From assembly GCA_039881145.1 (NCBI GenBank), contig JAYKKI010000060.1, positions 5,332,501 through 5,396,500 on the forward strand: a stretch of DNA of 64,000 nt, in the 5' to 3' direction. The translations under genes were made by a program, and so were the position numbers. The notes beneath the pieces were generated by a model that saw only the letters and a list, made by a program, of their open reading frames with translations, ran no database searches and was not told where the DNA came from. Below are positions 25,291 to 38,519 of the stretch, in pieces; positions within the stretch are counted from its first letter, which is position 1; each line of letters starts with the position of its first letter. This DNA comes from Druceiella hillmani. Taxonomy: Eukaryota > Arthropoda > Insecta > Lepidoptera > Hepialidae.

Positions 25291-25429
25291 TCCTTTACAG
25301 GCTTAAAAAATGATTACATCTACAATCATCGCTTTGTCTTACAACCTAGGCGTGGGCATCTAAAAACTCATATTCTTTTCATAATTTTAGATTGACTAAT
25401 TTCAGAAATAAGGGGAGGATATATTTTAG

Positions 25430-25740
25430 GCATATTTTTCAGTATATCTCCGAAGATACAGTACCTAAAATTATGAAAAAAATGTTTTTGAAACCCTTAA
25501 AACTATAAATGAAATAAAAAAAAATAATTTAGTTTGCACTACATAAAATTTCCAAGTCAATATTTTGTAGTTTTAGCTGTTATTATATAGGGGTGAATAA
25601 TACGTTCTATCACTATGACAAATTTCAAGTTTCCACGTCAAGCGATTTCTCAGAAAAAGGGCTGTAATCAACACGAATGATTTTTTGAAAGGTTCCGTTT
25701 TTATTTTTAAGATAAGGAACCCCAAAAATCGACAAAATGC
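25430..25740 (+). repeat. Dispersed repeat family D, longest copy
   Basis: Runs from GTATATCTCCGAAGATACAG through CAAATTTCAAGTTTCCACGT and TTTCTCAGAAAAAGGGCTGT to a terminal AAGGTTCCGTTTTTATTTTT..AAGGAACCCC. The end can fold, since GGTTCC and GGAACC are complementary. The copy at 57.1-57.4 kb is colinear over most of its length. Element class unknown. Confidence 0.55.
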
Positions 25741-25744
25741 ATGT

Positions 25745-28675
25745 TTCCAACATGTGTACAGCAGCCTTCGCTAGTTATATACAAATGAAATTATTTAAGT
25801 TAGTTAAGCATAAATATTTTAATGAAAATTTTAAATTAAGAACTACTACCTACAATTCTTCAAACATTTAAAATCCATAATTGTAAATAGATTGCATATC
25901 CGTTGGAAGCATAATATTTCATAAACTCGGTTTAAAAACAAAATAAAATGGTTCTTTTATTCAGAAAGGTCTATTAAATTGTATTCTGAATGATGTTGTT
26001 GCGAAAAAAAAACATTACATGTATGAAAAAAAACTTGGGCAGTTATTATCGCTATTCTACCATAATTTTTTTTGCGTGAAAACCTCTTTCATTTTCCACT
26101 AGGTCACTTCTGGCGCAGAATATTTTCGTAATTGCGCAGAATTACCTGAAATAAGTAATTTTAGGTTTTGTTAACTGTCACCCGGCACAACTTTTCTCGA
26201 GAACTTGCTTTCAAGACCACCTTAATATCTACACGACTACGTACAAGTAACCCTTTCTATTGCGGAGTTATAACTAATTGTTTGGCCGCACAGTGCACAA
26301 GTGAATTTTGAGGCTCTTTTTCGACCTCTCCTTTCCATTCGATGACATAAACACACAATGGCGTAAGTAAACTAACAGGCAACGTACGATGGTGTATTTT
26401 CAGAATATATATACAACTTTGCGTCACAACACTTGAGTCATGAGATACAAAGATGTAAAAGCGGACAACGAAAACGTTTCTTCGCTAACTCTAGTGGGAC
26501 CTTAGTGTGACTTTTTAAAAACGTTTTCACGTTAATACAACATACCTTTCACATTAATTTTTTTTTTATATTCTGCATAAAATATATCTTATAATTATGA
26601 TCATACGTCTCTCCGTACATCCGACCGTCCGTCTGTTGCAGCGTTATAATTGTTTATAGTATGCAGTATATATTCTTGTACCATAGCCCTGTATGATGGA
26701 TATACGTACAAACGTATGAACGTATAAATGTAAAGAGTTGCGAACGAACGGAATATCAGATGGACTTGACTAAGTTATAAGTGTTCCTTATTTCAATACA
26801 GAACAGTAGAAATTTGACAAATATTGGTTTTCGGCGCACTTACGTCAATGCAGGAGTTGAATAGGCTATTTAACGATTCTGGCTCGTTGAGTTTCGTTGC
26901 TATTTCATTATTTTTTTAGATAAAACTCTTACACAACTCACGGCTCGCGCAAACTGCCTTGAGCAAATTAGCACAAAACATACATTTAAGATGATAGAAC
27001 ATAACAGATATTAAATGAAAATAAATTTAGGGAGTATCAAAACTGATCTAGGAATGAAATGTAGACATAAATCGACTGAATAATCTAAGTTTCTGTTCCA
27101 AAGACCTTAAGGGAAAAGTGAGAAAATTCGTAATGTGGCAATACTGAATCGAGCAAATTTAACACGCGAACTAATAGGGGACGCAATCAGATATTAGAAC
27201 ATTCATGCAACATAGGAAACAGTCGGTACTGTATATGAAAAACTAATTCATTATATCACCTGCACACACCAATTTTCCTGCTTCTAACATGACAGTTTAG
27301 AACAAGAAATAATGACAATTCCAACTTCAATAAGTTGTTGATGTAAACAAAGCATCATTTTGAATGAATATAGGGTCCGAGGCATTTCTCTCGTCACTTC
27401 ACATCTGATCATCCTCAATATAAAGGCCTAGAGAAATTTGTGAGGGTCCAGATTTTAAAAATCTGGAATTAAATTAATATTTTCTGTATTTTCTTTAATA
27501 CATGGATATAAATGACCTCACGTGGAGGTCCAATGAACGTGTCCCGAAAACTTTACCTGATATGATGTGTGATGTTATAAAAATAGATTGACAGTTGGAA
27601 TCATGCACACAGAAGGACTCTTGAATATGTAAAAAAACACAAGACGAATGAAAATATTGTCATGTATTGTACAACAAAATATAAAAAAAATGTTCCTTTT
27701 CTTAAAGTTAATATTTGTTAAAAAGTTAATAATTGGTTTTCTCATCCTAATTTTACAATAATCGTACTACATTTCACAAACACGACACCATCTAAAGTTC
27801 TTAAAAGGCTCCATTGATATTTTCACAGATTATTCTGATGCTTTAATATCCTTAAAGACGATCATGTAATAAGATATCGCCTTCACGATTTAGCTTTTGG
27901 AAACAAACTGATTACTCCCAAGCTGTACGAATTGTTTTATTCGATAATCCTGATTAAGGCGTTTTACTTTCCAAATTTTATTTTGAACTATTCCATCTGA
28001 CATTATGACATTTTGAATAAGATAAACGGTCCAGAAATTAATATACAATGAAATTAGAAAGGGACTTAAAGAAATTTAGAAATTAGTTTTCCAGCTTTAT
28101 GTCTTCTTGAGTTTGTTACTTTTGAAGAACCGTTGATTTTTAATAGAATTGGTTTGGAATGTTTATGGTATAATCACTCATTAATGCATTTCCATGCTTG
28201 TAACCCACGTAAAATTGAGAAAATCCCATGTTAAACCACACAGATGGTTTCCTCGTTGATATTTTTCAGGTCTTGCAGGACACAGGAGGTAGAGCAGTAA
28301 CTGAATCAGTCCACAAGTAAATTCGGAGTCCCCGCTACGATTCAACTGACATTTGCATTTAGAAATTCGCATCCTTAACCAGTTCTGTATATTCCAAGTC
28401 ATGTAGTGTGTAAAATTATTTCAACGCGCCTCTCATTATCCATTAGGTCGAAAGCGAAAAAGCAAATGTAAAATAGTCAGCATTTTAAAGATATTTTCAA
28501 AAAAATTTGTGGGATTATAGAGAAAATTTATCTTTTTCTTATATTCTTTACATCATGCAAAAATTATTCCATTAATTTTTGACAATATTGTCCAACTTTG
28601 ACTGCAAAAACACGGACAGCATAAAACAGCCGAAATCGATCGCTTTACGCAGCAACTGCTTGACAGTTCTTAAAA
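25745..28675. other. AT-rich stretch, no supported gene
   Basis: No gene is recognised. A modestly GC-richer patch at about 26170-26360 and a string CCGACCGTCCGTCTGTTG near 26626 (reminiscent of the GACAGACGGACGG strings seen inside family D-like repeats) are the only points of note. A 73-codon minus-strand frame at 28181-28402 has no recognisable domain. Confidence 0.45.
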
Positions 28676-28679
28676 AACT

Positions 28680-28962
28680 TAAAAAAATATTTCATTGACT
28701 TGCACTAAATCGCTCGAACAATCGCGATAGCACTAACAGGCAACAGCATGGAGGAATACCCTCATCCAGTGATGCAGTTGCAACACATATGCTCGAGCTG
28801 TTGACTGCTCGGGGGCAGTTCAGTGATCCATGACGAAGTGATGAAATTGGCCACAATATTTCCTTAATTCTAAAATCGAATGAACCTAGAATTTTCTTTT
28901 CTTCTACGTCGCCTGCGTCCGAGAAATAGCAGTAATAGCATTGCTTCTTCCTCACAGTTCAT
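28680..28962 (-). pseudogene. Harbinger (PIF)-like transposase N-terminal remnant
   Basis: The minus strand from 28962 reads MNCEEEAMLLLLFLGRRRRR, then RKENSRFIRF and a stop at 28870. A frame change just beyond gives RKYCGQFHHFVMDH. An acidic start followed by a run of Leu and then a run of Arg, then 'R..YGQFHHLV', is the characteristic N-terminal layout of Harbinger/PIF-type transposases in insects. The DDE catalytic domain is not recognisable further along the minus strand, so this is a short truncated relic. An 87-codon frame overlapping the same DNA in another phase is its shadow. The Arg-run feature alone is weak; the two motifs in order make it plausible. Confidence 0.5.
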
Positions 28963-29485
28963 GTTGCACCTCAGCTTTTGAGCAATAACTTGAGTGGTCG
29001 ACAACGTTCACTTCAGCAGTTGACGACGGTTGACAGTGACTGCTTAAACGATTCGTGTATTTTGTTTGACAATTAACAACTCAAGCTGTTCATTTAGGTC
29101 ATACATCAGAGTTATAGTAAGTTGTTAGCGTTTTGGATTTTTTATCTACTGATCTGTTTATGATTGTCCATTTTCACTTACACTATCCAAAATATAATAA
29201 GAATAACTATGTAAAATTAAAATTTTATTTAGAAGAATATGACGGTTCTTCATATCTCTTCATATGACATAAAAAAGTTTATTAAGTTTTGATATGGTTA
29301 ACCAGTACGTATGTGTTAATTCACACATTCATCACATCCACGGTAATGAAGTTGTGGGTAAAAAGTTACTGAGCAAATAAAAATGCAGTTTCCAGATTTT
29401 ATATTGTGCGAATACCGATTCAACTAATGAGACTGTATATAGCAAGTCAACTACTAACATATCAAATTATAAGTTCATTAAACCT

Positions 29486-29677
29486 TGATTAAATTTGGCG
29501 TTAATTTTGTAAAAATTCATTATTAACAATTAAATGAAACTACATAATGTAGTACTATTTCTACTTTCTTTAAGTTCTTTATCACGACTTAGGTTTCGTT
29601 GTATTACAACATCTTCGGGTCATGGTAAAGAACTTAGAAAAAGTAGAAATAGTACTACATCACGTAGTTTCATTTAA
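29486..29677 (-). mobile_element. Hammerhead-bearing foldback element, copy A
   Basis: The near-palindromic core 29528-29679 begins AATTAAATGAAACTAC and ends with its complement. Between the arms lies the minus-strand hammerhead-like segment TGTTGTAATACAACGAAACC. A one-sided tail (29486-29527) matches the tail of copies B and C in reverse orientation. TTCATTAAACCT (29474-29485) and TTCAATAAACCT (29678-29689) flank it as a probable 12-bp target-site duplication with one mismatch. The conserved CTGAAGA of the ribozyme core reads CCGAAGA here, so this copy is probably catalytically inactive. No protein is encoded. Confidence 0.75.
29578..29625 (-). ncRNA. Hammerhead-like motif, probably inactive (copy A)
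   Basis: Reading the minus strand: CCGAAGA, stem II GTTGT/ACAAC with an AAT loop, GAAA, short stem III ACC..AGT, then C and GTGATAAAG. The U of the invariant CUGANGA box is C here, a change expected to abolish cleavage. Confidence 0.6.
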
Positions 29678-29884
29678 TTCAATAAACCTGTAAAGTACAA
29701 ATAGAACTCTCTCTACAGAGTACATAATATTTGCATTAAACTATTTACAAATGTTAATATTATTTTTCACAACTTGCATGTATTGTTCAGTATATATTTC
29801 ACAGAAACAAAATTTACGTGATTATCTAAAAAACTATTTAGTTTACAATCGTTAGAATAGTTTTTTCGTAAATTCTATGTAAAT

Positions 29885-30200
29885 TTCTAACGACATTGGG
29901 TTTTTTTCCATATTTTTGACTTTATCAGTTTCGGAGACAAATGTGAAGAAACATATATTTTGTGGACATTTTCATCAATGTCTTTGGAACTAGATTATAT
30001 GAAGTTGTGAAAAAAATGTTGTGAATCCCCATACGTTGCTCCTTCAAATACTATAAAATAAAAAAAATTGTACAATTTATTGGTCCACTTTGAATTTCTT
30101 CTGTGCTATTTTTGAATATTATCTGTTCAAGTACGCGTTCTAAAGAATTCCACGTCAAAAAGTTTCTGAGGAAAATGACTGCACATAGTAGTAATCACAT
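29885..30200 (+). repeat. Dispersed repeat family D, diverged copy
   Basis: TTCCACGTCAAAAAGTTTCT followed by GAGGAAAATGACTGCA parallels the CCACGTCAAGCGATTTCTCA block at 25.6 kb. The terminal CCCTAAA-type block is absent, and copy B of the hammerhead element lies just beyond. Confidence 0.4.
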
Positions 30201-30284
30201 AAATAAAAGTTTGTTTAATTATAAGTTTAAACAATTAAATGAAACTATGTGATGTAGTATTATTTCTACTTTCTTTAAATTATT

Positions 30285-30330
30285 TACCACGACCTAGGTT
30301 TCGTTGTATTACAACATCTTCAGGTGGGCA
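30285..30330 (-). ncRNA. Type I hammerhead ribozyme candidate, intact core (copy B, minus)
   Basis: Minus strand: CCAC (stem I), CTGAAGA (invariant CUGANGA box), TGTTGTAATACAAC (stem II, GTTGT/ACAAC plus one unpaired T), GAAA box, ACCTAGGT (very short stem III), C at the cleavage position, then GTGG closing stem I. All core residues expected for a hammerhead are present. Stem III of about 3 bp with a 2-nt loop resembles the minimal hammerheads of Penelope-like elements and retrozymes, which are thought to work as dimers. Confidence 0.7.
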
Positions 30331-30385
30331 ATTAGCAAAGATTTGCCCATCTTGATTCTATCTATTATGATGTATCTTTGCTAAT

Positions 30386-30438
30386 AGCCCACCTAAAAAT
30401 GTTGTAATACAACGAAACCTAGGTCGTGGTAAAGAATT
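30386..30438 (+). ncRNA. Decayed hammerhead motif (copy B, plus)
   Basis: GTTGTAATACAACGAAACCT and AGGTCGTGG are preserved, but the CTGAAGA box reads CTAAAAA, changing two invariant G residues to A. Stem I CCAC/GTGG still pairs. Predicted inactive. Confidence 0.6.
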
Positions 30439-30539
30439 TAAAGAAAGTAGAAATAATACTACATCACGTAGTTTCATTTAATTGTGAATAATGAATTTCT
30501 ACAAAATTAACGTGAAATATATTCAATACAAGTTTAAAT

Positions 30540-32280
30540 ATCGACAATATAAATAAAAAAGACTGTCTCAACACGCGTTGGTAACAATAAATAAATAAAT
30601 TTTTTCATATCTATGTCTTATTAGTTCAATTTTAAAATAAAACCCAATGTAAGTTAATTGATTAAATGACTTTAGCTGAATGATACTGATCATTTCAAGA
30701 TATAATAAAAAAATATTTATTATTTGACATAAGTGGCAATTTTAGCTATATTGACGACGAATTTTGTCGATATTCTATTTCATCGATACAATTATTGTAA
30801 CAATGCAATCCGTCACTATTTATAGTATTTTAATTTTAGTTATAAATAGAATCTGTTGATAAAAGTTTCTTTTAATTCAAAATTAAATCGCCCATGTAGC
30901 GTGTAGAGAGCTCGCTAAACTATTATTGTTTATTGCTACGTATATAATTACTAACTGTAATCCACCCTCATTTACGAAGGGCGGATTCCCATAACTGTCA
31001 AAACTCGGCATATTGAACGCCAATAACAAACCGTGTAATAAGCCCGAACATCTAATTACAAAAGCATTTAACATGATGAAAAACAGAAAGTATCGGAAGT
31101 GGCTATTTTCACGCTACGCCCGCCCACACCGCACTTCCGCCCTGTCGTTAGGGCGGATTACTTCGTTCGTTATAACTCGGCGGAGTTTTCGTGCAACCTT
31201 AGCTTAATAATGTAGTGGTGCGAAACGCATATTTCTCATTAATTTAAAATACCGTCGGATCATCTTTTATGAAGTTAAGAAGGTTCTGTGGTGTTCGGAA
31301 AGTTGCGCATTGTCTACTGTTGTAATTTACATATTTACCTACGTTTATTTAAGTTCGTTTTTAAACTTTTAGAGCTTTACGGTATTGATGATATTGTTCA
31401 TGACGAAGTCATATTGAATTAAGACTAAGAAATGTTTCTACCTGCATTCGAATTTTATTATATTATAAAAAACCTATCTAGTACGAGTAGAAGTCGCACT
31501 ATGGGGTTTCGTACAATTTCAGATACTTATAAAAATTTCAATAAACATAATATTTCGATAAGACAATTTACAAACCTTAATTTTTCACAACACAAACCTA
31601 TTTCCTACTAAATCTATCACAAACGTAAAAAGATATTAAAATAAAGTATTTCGTGTATATTTAAATAATGTCTTTCATAGACATAATAAATATATATTTT
31701 AAAACACAAAATTACTTTTGCAATTTCGTTAAGTTTATTGTATGGAGTTTCTATGAACTTTTTACAGACCCAACTATATGTCATAAGTTTGTTGACTTTT
31801 ACTAATAAACTAGTAGAACCTATTTAGTTGTGGTAATTTTCCTGTTTTTTTTAATTAATGTAATTAATACTAATGTGGTTACTTTCAAATATTTAAAAAT
31901 AGCAGTTCAGCTGATAGCGACAAATGGCCACTTGAAGCTTAATAAAGGGATCCCGTATCGAAAAAGGATTTAAGACACATCCCAGTATTTTTCAAAGACC
32001 TATTCAAGACATCCTAAGCAATGAGATTTTTTTCATAACTTTGTTTTCCCTTACCTACTCGTAAAATGACTTTGAGTTAGACATTCTAAGGAAAAATCTA
32101 ATCTATGTGATAAAGGAATACCTCAATTCATTAGAAAGACGTTGAGACAAACTACGCTTATATTACAATTTTTATACTATTTTTATTTTATTTTATACTT
32201 TTTATAATTTATACTATTTTTATTCTGCGGGTTCTCAAGCGCACTTCTTCGGTGAAGGCACTGGAGTTTGTCTTTGATCT
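30540..32280. other. AT-rich stretch with one GC-richer island
   Basis: Mostly low-GC DNA. An island at about 31075-31200 contains ATCGGAAGTGGC, CGCACTTCCGCC and GTTAGGGCGGATTAC; the two GGAAGTG/CACTTCC strings are ETS-type motifs in opposite orientation. Overlapping 63- and 64-codon frames on opposite strands cross it without recognisable domains. Confidence 0.35.
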
Positions 32281-32287
32281 GATACTA

Positions 32288-32460
32288 TCATACCCCATCT
32301 TTATAAATTACTAGCTTTAGTTCACGATACCATTTGCGTGCCTTTTTGGTTAAGGCGCCGGGATTAGTCCCTAATCTGATATATCGCAAGATCTCTTCAT
32401 AAGTTTTTATATTGGACTTGTTTCTAGATACACCTAGCCATACTTTCTCAAAAAATCCTT
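32288..32460 (-). pseudogene. Integrase-proximal polyprotein remnant (gypsy/Ginger/KRBA2-like)
   Basis: The minus strand gives FFEKVWLGVSRNKSNIKTYE, then EILRYIRLGTNPGALTKKAR, then KWYRELKLVIYKDGV before a stop at 32288-32290. 'Y.EILRYI..G..P..LTKK.R+..R+..K+..KDG.L' resembles the segment N-terminal to the zinc-binding (HHCC) module of integrases in gypsy-like retroelements, Ginger transposons and KRBA2-type domesticated integrases. The zinc finger and DDE core are not present downstream. Read as a short broken relic; family choice among those three is not possible from 55 residues. Confidence 0.4.
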
Positions 32461-32696
32461 AAATTTTGATGAGTAATTTAAAAGGAAGTTATTTCGAGTA
32501 ATCGAACTTCATTAGTTTTGCAAGTATCAAAAAAGCTCTTAAGTACGCGTAAATAACGTAGATGGAAATTACGGAAGCTTGTTAATAATGTACTTAAAAT
32601 AAATTAATATGAATTATTGAAATTAAATTTTGAAAATAAAAATAAAATTAAAAAAAAAAAATTTTTTTATATAGAGCAAGTTCAACTGTTTACTGT

Positions 32697-32741
<45 letters not shown>
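32697..32741. repeat. (AT)n microsatellite
   Basis: About 20 AT dinucleotides after a short CACA run. Confidence 0.95.
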
Positions 32742-32743
<2 letters not shown>

Positions 32744-32979
32744 TGACATTTCACGAAATGACTTTTCAAATTGAAAAATAAAAAATTCCAATCCGGTATT
32801 CATTTATCCAATTTTACTTTTTATTTGTTCGCTTTATGGATATCTTATTGAGTTACTTTAATTCTTTTTTATAGACTAAAATAAAAATGGAAGTTTTATG
32901 TAAATATGTACTGTAGTTTTTCTATGATTCACAATCTATATACAATGTTCAACATATTGTTGAACAGAACAACACAGTC

Positions 32980-33740
32980 AAGTTCTAAAACCTTAACATA
33001 TCACTTTCTACCTCACAATATAAGGAAAGTGAAGCCGCGAAGATGAAATCCAAGCATTGGGCTGGTAAATGGGTTGTTAATTGATTATGGAGATGTATGC
33101 TATCCTGATCTTAATAAATAATATTTGTACAAGTTGGAACTTCTTCGAAATTTATGCATCCGGTACATCTTCGGCTTTAGAAAAAATTATCATATTTCTG
33201 AATACTGGTCACTTCTCAAATGGCTCAATAGCCGTGATCGACGCCAATTTCACACATTTACACTTTTTTTAACATATTAAAAATCCTCATAGCCCAAAAT
33301 ATCTTAGTGGCAAATTTAAAGATTTGTCTGCTCACTAACTTGGGCTACGATATGAAAGTTCATACACCCTACTTATTTTTAAACATACCTCTACCACTTA
33401 CGAAAAATCCTTCACTGTATAAGAATTAAAATTTTGGAATCATCTGGATCCTGACATCAGGAAAATCACGTCCGTAAATATTTTCAAAGATATTGAGTAT
33501 CATTATCGAGTGAAAAAGTACTGCCTCTTCTGAAACCGTTTTCTTTTTGTCCTTGTCTTTTCCTGTCTTTCCCATCCCAAATCATGTCAATAGTTTGTTT
33601 TACTTATACTGTTGTATTTTTTTTTGTCTTACGTTTGTAAAATCTCTTACAGTCTACAAACTAAATTTCAATACAAATTGTTATGGTTGACTGGAAAAGA
33701 TTGCTCATGTAGCAATAAATCTGCCACATGTACTATACAT
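32980..33740 (+). pseudogene. Non-LTR retrotransposon 3' end: RT C-terminal region plus 3' UTR
   Basis: A plus-strand frame at about 33077 reads LLIDYGDVCYPDLNK, stop, YLYKLELLRNLCIRYIFGFR, KNYHISEYWSLLKWLNSRDR, RQFHTFTLF. After frameshifts it continues PHSPKYLSGKFKDLSAH, then FTV, stop, ELKFWNHLDPDIRKITSV, NIFKDIEYHYRVKKYCLF and a stop at 33531-33533. 'YGDVCY..L......LE.LQN.CIRYIFG.RK.DHISEYW..L.WL..RDRR..H' and 'VR.WN.LP.DIR....F' are the thumb and C-terminal signatures of Jockey/CR1-type LINE reverse transcriptases. At least two frameshifts and several stops make it dead. The 3' UTR ends in a hairpin-forming tail at 33679-33737 that is shared with the SINE at 58.3 kb. Confidence 0.85.
33679..33737 (+). 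repeat. LINE 3' terminal tail shared with SINE
   Basis: TTATGGTTGACTGGAAAAGA, then TTGCTCATGTAGCAATAAAT and CTGCCACATGTA. TTGCT..AGCAA can form a small stem. The SINE at 58322-58378 carries the same tail with about 80 percent identity by eye. Confidence 0.75.
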
Positions 33741-33749
33741 ACAAAAAAT

Positions 33750-38060
<4,311 letters not shown>

Positions 38061-38084
38061 ATCAACCCACAAACTGAGTCGACC

Positions 38085-38510
38085 TAACCGAGACGACGCA
38101 CAATATCACACAATAACAAGAAACCCATTCGCTCGTACAAATACACGACGGCATTATCGCATCAAGGGCCCACGCGCGACATCCGTCACGCGTGCTGCGA
38201 AAGCTCCGACCGACTTCCGGCTCGAAGCTCCCCGTCATTATCCTTAAAGTTCAAGATGGCGAAGCTCAGGTGCGTTATGTCAACTATGTAATGGCTGTTG
38301 GCGTTGTTGGCTCCTTAATTAATTTTGTTTTCAGACAATCGCTATGTGGCCGGGCGGGCGTCGCTGCGGAAGCGCGTTTAGGATATTTATTAAATTATAA
38401 CAATGACGAAATTGATTTCGAAAGTTGTGACAGTTATTTTGTTCGCCGAGCATAGCTCGTTCGCACAGCCGAGTCTGCTTTATTCCAATTCATTACAATG
38501 ATCGTAGGGC
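38085..38510 (+). promoter_or_regulatory. CpG-rich island, possible promoter with small spliced ORF
   Basis: The most CpG-dense segment of the window, with CCCACGCGCGACATCCGTCA and GGCCGGGCGGGCGTCGCTGC. AAGATGGCG at 38253-38261 matches a core-promoter or start-proximal motif common in metazoan genes (YY1-like). It starts an ATG at 38256, followed by CTCAG/GTGCGT (38267-38275) and, 65 bp on, a pyrimidine-rich TTGTTTTCAG ending at 38334. Removing that 65-nt segment would join the ATG to a 41-codon frame ending at 38455. An unspliced 87-codon frame also exists. Product unknown; no domain recognised. It could be the 5' end of a gene, a lncRNA promoter or simply a CpG island. Confidence 0.35.
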
Positions 38511-38519
38511 AGAAAATGT

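Larger units (their letters stand above)
30232..30529 (+). mobile_element. Hammerhead-bearing foldback element, copy B
   Basis: Inverted arms about 30233-30345 and 30370-30483 start AATTAAATGAAACTATGTGA and end CATCACGTAGTTTCATTTAA. Each arm includes a hammerhead core, one per strand. A tail 30484-30529 (TGTGAATAATGAATTTCTAC and on) is shared with copy C. AAGTTTAAA at 30223-30231 and 30530-30538 is a perfect 9-bp direct repeat flanking the element, as expected for a target-site duplication. The minus-strand ribozyme core is intact; the plus-strand one is mutated. There is no open frame, so mobilisation would depend on proteins supplied in trans. Confidence 0.8.

Noticed and set aside
30883..31207. 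Overlapping 63- and 64-codon frames near a CpG-richer patch as genes
   Set aside because: They lie on opposite strands over the same DNA and neither shows a recognisable product.
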